DNA from: Pseudodesulfovibrio portus
GTDB taxonomy: Bacteria > Desulfobacterota > Desulfovibrionia > Desulfovibrionales > Desulfovibrionaceae
Length of the DNA: 64,000 nt
NCBI RefSeq assembly: GCF_026000375.1
Contig: NZ_AP026708.1
Span: forward strand, 1,428,501 to 1,492,500
Reading direction: 5' to 3'
Under the pieces are notes generated by a model, which was not told the origin of the DNA, ran no database searches, and worked only from the letters and a program-made list of their open reading frames with translations. Both the position numbers and the translations under genes were made by a program. The stretch's first letter is position 1. Each line of letters starts with the position of its first letter. Positions 24,964 through 31,387 of the stretch are shown in pieces.

Positions 24964-26163
24964 TTACCCAAGCTTGGCCTTGACCGCAGCGGCAATGGCC
25001 TTGCCCTGCTCGTAGCACTTCTCCATGGCGTCGTGATCGGGCACGAACTTGGTCTTGACCGGCTCCACCACTTCCATGCTCATGTCCTCCAGCCACTGGG
25101 TGAGGACCTTGACGCACTCGCCGGACCAGCCGAAGGAGCCGATGGCCGAGCCGATCTTGTTCTGGGGCCGCAGTCCCTTCATGTAGGTCAGCATGTCGGC
25201 CATGAGCGGCAGGATGCCGTTGTTGTGGGTCGGGGACCCGACGATAACGGCGGCGGCGTCGAACACCTCCAGCATGACCTCGGAATGATGGTTGGACTTC
25301 ATGGACATGAGACGCACGGAAACGCCCTCGTCCGCCAGTCCGGCCGCCACGGCCTTGGCCATCTTCTCGGTGGAATGCCACATGGTGTCGTAGATGATGA
25401 CCGCCCTGTTCTTTGGCTTCTGCTCGGCGTACTGCTGGTATTTCTCCATGGCCCATGCGCAGTCGTCACCCCGGAACATGAGCCCGTGGTCCGGGCAGAT
25501 CATGTCGAATTCGAGGTTCATCTCCTTGAGCGCGGCCAGGGTCTTGAGGACCACCGGGGAGTAGGGCAGCACGATGTTGGCGTAGTAGAAGCGCATCAGC
25601 TCTTCCAGCTTGGCGCGGTCCACCTCGTCCGCCCAGCGTTCGCTGGTGGCCCAGTTCTGGCCGAATGCGTCGTTGGTGAAGGCGATCTTCTCCTCCGGGC
25701 AGTAGGTCAGCATGGCGTCGGGCCAGTGCAGCATGCGGGTCTCGACAAAGGTCAGCGTGCGCTTGCCGATGTTGATCTCGCTGCCGGTGGGCACGACCTC
25801 GACGGGCCAGTCCTTGTAGTGGAAGTGCGCCTCCATGGCCTTCTGGCCCATGGGAGAGGTGTAGATCTTCTCGGGCTTGTATTTTTCCACCACCTTGGCG
25901 AGGCAACCGGAATGATCCGGTTCCAGGTGGTTGACGACGATATAGTCGATCTTCCTGTCGCCGAGCACGTTGGCCAGGTTGCACTGGAGCGTGCCCCAGA
26001 ACTCCTCGGCCACGGTGTCGACCAGGGTGACCTTCTCGTCCATGATCAGATAGTTGTTGTAGGTGGTGCCCATGGGGGCCACGGAATAGCCGTGGAAGTT
26101 GCGGCGGTTCCAGTCCACCGCACCAATCCAGTATACATCTTTCTTTATTTCGACAGGTTTCAT
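24964..26163 (-). CDS. roo: Rubredoxin:oxygen oxidoreductase (flavodiiron protein)
   Basis: 399 residues from the ATG at 26163, which has GGAG six bases upstream. The N-terminal metallo-beta-lactamase domain carries the diiron ligands HLEPDH (His79, Glu81, Asp83, His84), and the C-terminal flavodoxin domain starts at ~250 (AVIIYDTMWHSTEKMA) with the FMN-binding SPTHNNGILP loop. It reduces oxygen (or NO) to water with electrons from rubredoxin. The rubredoxin gene lies directly upstream, and dfx, rbr and perR precede it, making an oxygen-defence locus as in other Desulfovibrio. Confidence 0.97.
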   Translation of the reverse strand: MKPVEIKKDVYWIGAVDWNRRNFHGYSVAPMGTTYNNYLIMDEKVTLVDTVAEEFWGTLQCNLANVLGDRKIDYIVVNHLEPDHSGCLAKVVEKYKPEKIYTSPMGQKAMEAHFHYKDWPVEVVPTGSEINIGKRTLTFVETRMLHWPDAMLTYCPEEKIAFTNDAFGQNWATSERWADEVDRAKLEELMRFYYANIVLPYSPVVLKTLAALKEMNLEFDMICPDHGLMFRGDDCAWAMEKYQQYAEQKPKNRAVIIYDTMWHSTEKMAKAVAAGLADEGVSVRLMSMKSNHHSEVMLEVFDAAAVIVGSPTHNNGILPLMADMLTYMKGLRPQNKIGSAIGSFGWSGECVKVLTQWLEDMSMEVVEPVKTKFVPDHDAMEKCYEQGKAIAAAVKAKLG

Positions 26164-26259
26164 GCAATGCTCCACATTGAACGGTCAATCAATTCCCAAA
26201 TCCAAAAGAAGCGCGATCTGACCGGAACGCGCTTCCTCATCACCGACATGTCCGGAAGA

Positions 26260-26709
26260 CTAGTCTTCCGGGACGAAGCTTTCCTTGGTAGCGCCGCAGA
26301 TGGGGCAGGTCCAATCGTCCGGCAGGTCGTCGAAGCTGGTGCCGGCGGGGATGTCGGAATCGGGGTCACCCACCTCGGGGTCGTACACATAGCCACAAAT
26401 TTCGCAAACGTATTTCTGCATGGGATCTCTCTCCTTTTGGTCGGGCATGTTCGCAGCAGCCGCGACGGCTGTCAACTTGTCAGGGTCTGTTTCCACAGGC
26501 AATTCACAGTCGGCCTTGGTGGAGCCGGGGCCCATGAGCGGCCTGAAACAATTCTTGGTCCCGCCGCAGATGGGGCACCGCCACTCGTCCGGCAGGTCCT
26601 CGAACTTGGTTCCCTTGGGAATCTTCCCCTTCCGGTCGCCCTTGTCGGGGTTGTAGATATAACCGCAATTGACGGTCTGGCATTGGTACATCTCTTCAGG
26701 CAGAGCCAT
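26260..26709 (-). CDS. rub: Two-domain rubredoxin with internal start
   Basis: A 149-residue frame holds two rubredoxin domains. Domain 1 (~7-60) has a C-x4-C first site (Cys10, Cys15) and CPIC at 45-48, a spacing known from type-2 rubredoxins. Domain 2 (~97-149) is canonical, CEIC (102-105) and CPIC (135-138). The ~37-residue Ala/Asp/Pro linker has no stop. A strong AAGGAG lies before Met97 (ATG at 26421), so a free 53-residue rubredoxin may also be made from the same mRNA. It is the electron donor to the downstream roo gene. Confidence 0.9.
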   Translation of the reverse strand: MALPEEMYQCQTVNCGYIYNPDKGDRKGKIPKGTKFEDLPDEWRCPICGGTKNCFRPLMGPGSTKADCELPVETDPDKLTAVAAAANMPDQKERDPMQKYVCEICGYVYDPEVGDPDSDIPAGTSFDDLPDDWTCPICGATKESFVPED

Positions 26710-26748
26710 AAATTTTCCTCGCTGCTCTCCCCCGCTTGCGCAGAGGGC

Positions 26749-26773
26749 AAAAAGGCGGGCCGCCGGGCCCGCC
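26749..26773 (-). terminator. Terminator between dfx and rub
   Basis: Stem GGCGGGCC, loop GCCG and complement, with a T5 run on the minus strand. It implies that rub-roo has its own promoter or depends on readthrough. Confidence 0.75.
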
Positions 26774-26797
26774 CATCATTAACTCACGAATGGTCCT

Positions 26798-26908
26798 GCT
26801 TAAAAGGTCGGGAGTGGTGCAGGTGCAAGGCGCAAGGGCGAAGCTGTAGTCCCCCTACAGCGATGTCCGCAGCACTGCGGCAGATGCGCCGCCATCGCCC
26901 TTTTAAGC
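26798..26908. repeat. Palindromic stop-codon element, copy B (overlaps dfx end)
   Basis: 111 bp. Outer arms share a perfect GCTTAAAAGG and its complement; box GGTGCAAGGCGCAAG; inner stem GGCGAAGCTGTAG with a near-complement; central CTGTAGTCCCCCTACAG. The arm at 26908 contains the last codon and TAA stop of dfx. Confidence 0.9.
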
Positions 26909-27286
26909 TTTCCAGAGCCCGTGGAGGTTGCAGTACTCGCGGACCTTGATGTCACCGGACAGCCCGCAGACGCAGAACTCGGCTTCCGGGGCTTCGCCGG
27001 GCTTGAGCATCTTGGTCAGGACGGTCTCGCCGATCTGGACCTCGATCCATTCGATGTAATGCTTCTCTTCCATGGGATGGGCCACGTCGCCGACCTTGAC
27101 GGTGATCTTGTCGCCGTCCTTGGTCCAGACCGGGACGTGCTTTTCCTTGGCGGCATCAACGGTGTTTTCGGTCATCAGTTTCATTTCCTGTCCGCAGCAG
27201 ACCAGGTCGCCGCCGCCCTCGTGGATGGCCATGACGATATTGCCGCACACTTCACATTTGTACACTTCACCCAGTTTGATTGCCAT
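26903..27286 (-). CDS. dfx: Desulfoferrodoxin (superoxide reductase, two iron centres)
   Basis: 127 residues. Centre I: CEVC (11-14) and CC (30-31), desulforedoxin-type. Centre II, the superoxide-reducing site: His50, His70, His76, Cys119 and His122, with the conserved Glu48/Lys49 that gate the sixth position. It reduces superoxide to peroxide, with rubredoxin as donor. It sits between rbr (upstream, 21 bases) and rub/roo (downstream). Its stop codon lies inside a palindromic element. The gene is also called rbo. Confidence 0.97.
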   Translation of the reverse strand: MAIKLGEVYKCEVCGNIVMAIHEGGGDLVCCGQEMKLMTENTVDAAKEKHVPVWTKDGDKITVKVGDVAHPMEEKHYIEWIEVQIGETVLTKMLKPGEAPEAEFCVCGLSGDIKVREYCNLHGLWKA

Positions 27287-27307
27287 GTCGTTTCTCCTTG
27301 TGCTGGT

Positions 27308-27880
27308 TTACCAGTTGGTGTCCTTCATCTCGAAATGGGCCTGGGGATGATCGCAGGCGGGGCATTTCACCGGGGCGGTCGTGCCCTTGTGATTGTACCC
27401 GCAGTTCTGGCAGCGCCAGACGATCTCTTCATCCTTCTTGAAAACCCTGTCGGCCTCGATATTGGCGATCAGGGCCTTGTAACGTTCTTCGTGGTAGGAC
27501 TCGGCCACGGCGATGTTTTCCATGACTGCGGCGATTTCGGCAAAGCCCTCTTCCCGGGCGATCTTGGCGAATTCGGGGTACATGTGCTGCCACTCCTCGT
27601 TCTCGCCCTCGGCAGCGGCGTAGAGGTTCTCCAGGGTCGTGCCGATCTTGCCCGCCGGGAAGGTGGCCGTGATCTCGGCGTCGCCGCCCTCAAGGAACTT
27701 GAACAGCCGCTTGGCGTGTTCCTTCTCGTGATTGGCGGTCTCTTCAAAAATCCTGAATATCTGGACGTAGCCTTCTTTCTTGGCCACACTTGCGAAATAA
27801 TTGTATTTGTTGCGGGCCTGGGATTCCCCGCAAAAAGCGGTCAAAAGGTTCTTTTCCGTCCGGGTGCCTTTAAGTGACAT
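27308..27880 (-). CDS. rbr: Rubrerythrin
   Basis: 190 residues. The ferritin-like diiron domain spans 1-145 with Glu19, Glu52/His55, Glu93 and Glu127/His130 in the expected helices. The C-terminal rubredoxin-like domain has CQNC (157-160) and CPAC (173-176). It acts as a cytosolic peroxidase. It is the first structural gene behind perR, and a PerR-like operator lies ~130 bp upstream. Confidence 0.97.
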   Translation of the reverse strand: MSLKGTRTEKNLLTAFCGESQARNKYNYFASVAKKEGYVQIFRIFEETANHEKEHAKRLFKFLEGGDAEITATFPAGKIGTTLENLYAAAEGENEEWQHMYPEFAKIAREEGFAEIAAVMENIAVAESYHEERYKALIANIEADRVFKKDEEIVWRCQNCGYNHKGTTAPVKCPACDHPQAHFEMKDTNW

Positions 27881-28011
27881 ACATGTTCTCCTTTTTGGAC
27901 TTTCACCGTTTCTTACATCAAAATCGATGCGCTGTCGTATTATTTTGTTCCCAATCGGCCGCCGTTGTCAAAACATTGCATTCATGGCGGCGTCAATTCA
28001 CTTTGTGAGAA

Positions 28012-28025
28012 CTATTACTAATAAG
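28012..28025. promoter_or_regulatory. Probable PerR operator upstream of rbr
   Basis: CTATTACTAATAAG is a near-palindrome centred on C28018 (TATTA-C-TAATA). It shares the core ATTACTA with an AT-rich site upstream of perR. This fits the 7-1-7 PerR/Fur box type but is not a full consensus match. Confidence 0.4.
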
Positions 28026-28055
28026 CAGTGCGCGCTATGTCAAGACCCTGAAGAA

Positions 28056-28091
28056 AAAAAGAAAAGCCGGTCACACGGTTGTGTGACCGGC
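28056..28091 (-). terminator. Intrinsic terminator of perR
   Basis: Perfect 11-bp stem GCCGGTCACAC, loop GGTT and complement, with a T-rich tract on the minus strand. Confidence 0.9.
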
Positions 28092-28115
28092 CTTGAAATA
28101 TCGGAAGCAGTGGCG

Positions 28116-28514
28116 TTACTGCTGCGTCTTTTGGCACTTGGGGCAAATGCCCACAAACTCGACGTTGGTGTTCAAAATCCTGTAGCCGCCCGTGCAGGAC
28201 TCGGGGATATCGGGAATCTCGATCTCGCATTCGACATCGGCCACGGCGGTGCAAACCTCGCAACGGATATGCGGGTGCGGGTCAGGTGTCCCGTCGAACC
28301 GCTTCTGCTCACCCGGTGCGCCCAGCTTCAAGACGAGGCCTTTGCTGGAAAGAAACTCCAGGTTGCGGTAGACCGTTCCCAGGCTTATTCTCGGGATGAT
28401 CTTTCGCACCATGTCATATACTTCATCAGCGGTAGGATGGCTTTTAACCTTCCTTAACTCTTCAAGAATAACTTTCCTTTGCTTGGAAAGCCTAAATCCC
28501 ATTTCATGCGCCAT
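28116..28514 (-). CDS. perR: Fur-family peroxide-responsive repressor PerR
   Basis: 132 residues from the ATG at 28514 with GAAGGAG upstream. A winged-helix domain (HPTADEVYDMV, ISLGTVYRNLEFL) is followed by the metal-binding dimerisation domain. Regulatory-site ligands His26, Asp74, His80 and His82 are present, and Asp at 74 rather than Glu points to PerR over Fur. The structural zinc site is CEVC (85-88) and CPKC (124-127). It heads the rbr-dfx-rub-roo cluster and probably represses it and itself. Confidence 0.92.
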   Translation of the reverse strand: MAHEMGFRLSKQRKVILEELRKVKSHPTADEVYDMVRKIIPRISLGTVYRNLEFLSSKGLVLKLGAPGEQKRFDGTPDPHPHIRCEVCTAVADVECEIEIPDIPESCTGGYRILNTNVEFVGICPKCQKTQQ

Positions 28515-28536
28515 AAGAACTCCTTCGAAAAAATTC

Positions 28537-28553
28537 GATAACAATTACTATTC
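28537..28553. promoter_or_regulatory. Possible PerR autoregulatory site
   Basis: GATAACAATTACTATTC lies 23 bases upstream of the perR start and shares ATTACTA with the site before rbr. Symmetry is imperfect. Confidence 0.35.
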
Positions 28554-28693
28554 TTTTGTTGTCGAAAAGTCAAGCTCCCCACGCCAGCTTACCGGCGCAG
28601 TATTCCCCTACAACAGAAAGTCCTTTCCTGCAAATGCCTTAACCCAATAAGGACTCACGCAATGAATAGGCGGAATCGTTATCAACCCCACAT

Positions 28694-28729
28694 AAAAAAG
28701 GGCGGCCCGAAAACTCGGGCCGCCCTTTT
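28694..28729 (-). terminator. Intrinsic terminator of the chemoreceptor gene
   Basis: Perfect 15-bp stem AAAAGGGCGGCCCGA, loop AAAC and complement, at the end of the MCP gene. The minus strand has a T-rich tail. Confidence 0.9.
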
Positions 28730-28742
28730 GTGTTGATCGATG

Positions 28743-30761
28743 CTAGTTGCGGAACTTGGCCACCAGGCCGGCAAGGTTCTGTGCCATGCCCGACACCACT
28801 TGGATACCGCGGTTGGAGTCGTTGATCCCGGCCAGGATTTCCTGGGACAGATTGTTGATCTGCGTGACGCGGGTGTTGATCTCATCCGAGGTGCTGGACT
28901 GCTCCTCGGCCGCCGTGGCGATGCCGTTGACCATATCGGCAATGGTGTTGGAATGCTTGACGATCTCTTCGAGAACACCGCCCGCTTCCTGGGCCATGCC
29001 CGAGGTCTTGACCACGCGCTCCCTGGCGGTGTCCATCTCCTTGACCACGTCCGAGGTGGACTGCTGGATGAGAGAGATGGCGCCCTCCACTTCCTTGGTG
29101 GCGTCCATGGTCTTTTCCGCCAGCTTGCGGACTTCGTCGGCAACCACCGCAAAGCCCCGACCGGCCTCGCCCGCACGGGCGGCCTCGATGGCCGCGTTCA
29201 GCGCAAGCAGGTTGGTCTGGTCCGCGATGTCGTTGATGACCGCCATGACCTTGCCGATGTTTTCGGCCCGGCTGGACAGGGCGCTCAGGGCCTCGGCCAG
29301 GTTCTCCGTGGTCCGCGCGACCGCGTTGATCTCGTCCACGGTCTTGCCCACCACGATGCCGCCGTCGGCCGCCACCTTGTTGGCCTGGCCGGACGCCTCG
29401 GCGGTCTCGGAGGCGTTCTTGGCAACCTCCAGGACCGTGGCGTTCATCTCTTCCATGGCCGTGGCCACCTGGCCGGTCTGATCGGCGGTGGTGTCCACGC
29501 CGCTGGCCAACTGGTCCATCTGCGAAGACAGTTCGTCGGACGCCTCGTTGAGCTTGTTGGCGACCTCGGTGACCTCGTTGGCCACTTCCAGAAGGTTCTG
29601 GCGCTGCAGTTCGATATTCTTCTTGTCCTCTTCCTCGCGGCTGAGGTCGATGAGCACGCAGATGACGCCCACGGTCTCGCCCTCGGCGTCCTTGAGCGGG
29701 GAAGCCTCGAAGAGCAGCGGGAAGGTCACGCCGTCCTTTCGGGGATAGAGGAAACGCCCGGTGACCGGCTCTCCGGTGATCATGACCTTGTCGGCCTCGC
29801 AGGTCCCGGCTTCCTCGTCGTCGCAGGTGAAGATTTCGGACACGGGCCGTCCCTTCACCTCGTCTTCCACAAACCCGAGAATCCGCTGCAGGGGCGGATT
29901 GATGAACTGGAACGTCATGGCCGCATCGGTGACGAACAGGGGAACCACGATGCCGTTCAGGACGGACTGGTTGTATTGAAGCTGGTTCTTGATCTGGTCC
30001 ACCATGGCCGTCAGATACCCGGCCAGGCTGGCCATCTCGTCCTGTCCCTTGACGTGGAACTGGGCATCCAGGTCGCCCTTGGCCACTTCCTCGGCCGTGG
30101 CCGCGATGGAGGTGATGGGCTTGATGACCGACTGGCGCATGAAGATGATCAGGGCGGCCAGCAGGGCGATGACGCCGAGCGCCGAGATGCCTGCGGACCT
30201 GAACTGATTGTTCTTCAGGGCCTCGAATTGCGGGCTGACGTCAACGGCCACGACCATGGTGCCCAGAATCTTCCGGGTGCCTCCGTGGCAGTGGTAGCAG
30301 AACGGGTTGTTCTCAATGGACTTGACCTCGGCGAAATGGAGCTTGCCGTTGATCTCCATGAGCTCGCCGGAACGCATCTTTTCGTCCAGGCTGTTCTGGA
30401 TCATGCCCGGCAGGCCGTTTTCAGAACGTTCCTCGAAAATGGACTTGCGGATGGCTCCGGAGACGGTCGAATACGTGACCTCGCCCTTGTAGTCCGTCAG
30501 GTAGACCATGGTATCCGGATACCGTTCCGCCATCTGCAGGAATTTGATCTCGGTGCCCTCGTTGTCGCCGACGGCCATGGGGTCCTCGATGGCGATGTAG
30601 AGCATGTCGGCCACACGCTCGGCTGCGGCCTCGACCTCATGCAGGGTGTGGTCTTTGGTGGAAATGGACGTATACACGAACAGGCCCGTGAAGGCGACGA
30701 TGGTCAATACGGACGACAGCAGGGAAACCTTGACGCCCAGGGATTTCTTGATGAAATTCAT
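28743..30761 (-). CDS. Methyl-accepting chemotaxis protein with periplasmic c-heme motif
   Basis: 672 residues. TM1 (~12-31) and TM2 (~189-208) bracket a periplasmic sensor domain carrying one CYHCH c-type heme motif (155-159). HAMP (~210-262), PAS (~272-385, with CDDEEAGTC) and the MA signalling domain (~400-672, hairpin tip EQSSTSDEINTR region) follow. The heme suggests redox or gas sensing, as in DcrA of D. vulgaris. It begins nine bases after a tetraheme cytochrome gene, so the cytochrome may feed electrons to, or signal through, this receptor. Confidence 0.93.
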   Translation of the reverse strand: MNFIKKSLGVKVSLLSSVLTIVAFTGLFVYTSISTKDHTLHEVEAAAERVADMLYIAIEDPMAVGDNEGTEIKFLQMAERYPDTMVYLTDYKGEVTYSTVSGAIRKSIFEERSENGLPGMIQNSLDEKMRSGELMEINGKLHFAEVKSIENNPFCYHCHGGTRKILGTMVVAVDVSPQFEALKNNQFRSAGISALGVIALLAALIIFMRQSVIKPITSIAATAEEVAKGDLDAQFHVKGQDEMASLAGYLTAMVDQIKNQLQYNQSVLNGIVVPLFVTDAAMTFQFINPPLQRILGFVEDEVKGRPVSEIFTCDDEEAGTCEADKVMITGEPVTGRFLYPRKDGVTFPLLFEASPLKDAEGETVGVICVLIDLSREEEDKKNIELQRQNLLEVANEVTEVANKLNEASDELSSQMDQLASGVDTTADQTGQVATAMEEMNATVLEVAKNASETAEASGQANKVAADGGIVVGKTVDEINAVARTTENLAEALSALSSRAENIGKVMAVINDIADQTNLLALNAAIEAARAGEAGRGFAVVADEVRKLAEKTMDATKEVEGAISLIQQSTSDVVKEMDTARERVVKTSGMAQEAGGVLEEIVKHSNTIADMVNGIATAAEEQSSTSDEINTRVTQINNLSQEILAGINDSNRGIQVVSGMAQNLAGLVAKFRN

Positions 30762-30770
30762 ACGCCCTCC

Positions 30771-31256
30771 CTAGTGCGCCCCGCCGTACAACAGCGGCTT
30801 GAAGTCAAATGCCTCGACCCGTTCCGGGTTGTGGCATGTCTGGCAATCCGCCATGTCCAGCGACCCCTTGATCAATTCGGAGTCGCCCCCGGATTCCACG
30901 TGGTCGTACCCCGGTCCGTGACAGACCTCACAGCCGCAGTCGGCCATGCCCGGAGTCTCTTCAAAGCTGACGAAGCCGCCCGGCTGGCCATAGCCCGTCA
31001 CGTGACAGTGGAAACACTCCTTGAGTTCCTCTTCGGTCAGGTCACCCGACATGAGCTTGACCGATTCGCCGGAGTGGGCCTTTTTGGCGAATTGCTTGAA
31101 ATTACCATACTCGGTTTCGTGACATTCCTCGCATGCCGCAGACCCGACGAACTGCCCGGAGTTCGTGCGGCCTGTGCCGGCCATGCAGACGGCGATAAAA
31201 AAGGCAGCCCCAAAGAACATGAGACAGCCTTTCGACCAAACAGTAGAAAAAGACAT
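30771..31256 (-). CDS. Tetraheme cytochrome c, cytochrome c554-like
   Basis: 161 residues from an ATG at 31256. An N-terminal signal/anchor (~10-26) leads into a periplasmic domain with four CxxCH motifs: CEECH (42-46), CFHCH (81-85), CEVCH (109-113) and CQTCH (138-142). Distal histidines (His61, His119) are spaced as in c554-type modules. It is the first gene of a two-gene operon with the heme chemoreceptor. Electron donor and acceptor are not evident. Confidence 0.92.
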   Translation of the reverse strand: MSFSTVWSKGCLMFFGAAFFIAVCMAGTGRTNSGQFVGSAACEECHETEYGNFKQFAKKAHSGESVKLMSGDLTEEELKECFHCHVTGYGQPGGFVSFEETPGMADCGCEVCHGPGYDHVESGGDSELIKGSLDMADCQTCHNPERVEAFDFKPLLYGGAH

Positions 31257-31387
31257 GTACCAACCCCCGTAGCGATATCCTTGGTGTGGCGGCAGACCTC
31301 TCAAGCCGCCATTACTATTGCTTAGAACTTATAGAGGTATTTTTCAATCAGGTAAAGCAGTTATTGTTCTCAAACCGACAACAACCA

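Noticed and set aside
28740-31325. An 861-codon plus-strand frame opposite the chemoreceptor and cytochrome
   Set aside because: Antisense shadow; the minus strand carries complete MCP, HAMP, PAS and CxxCH motifs.
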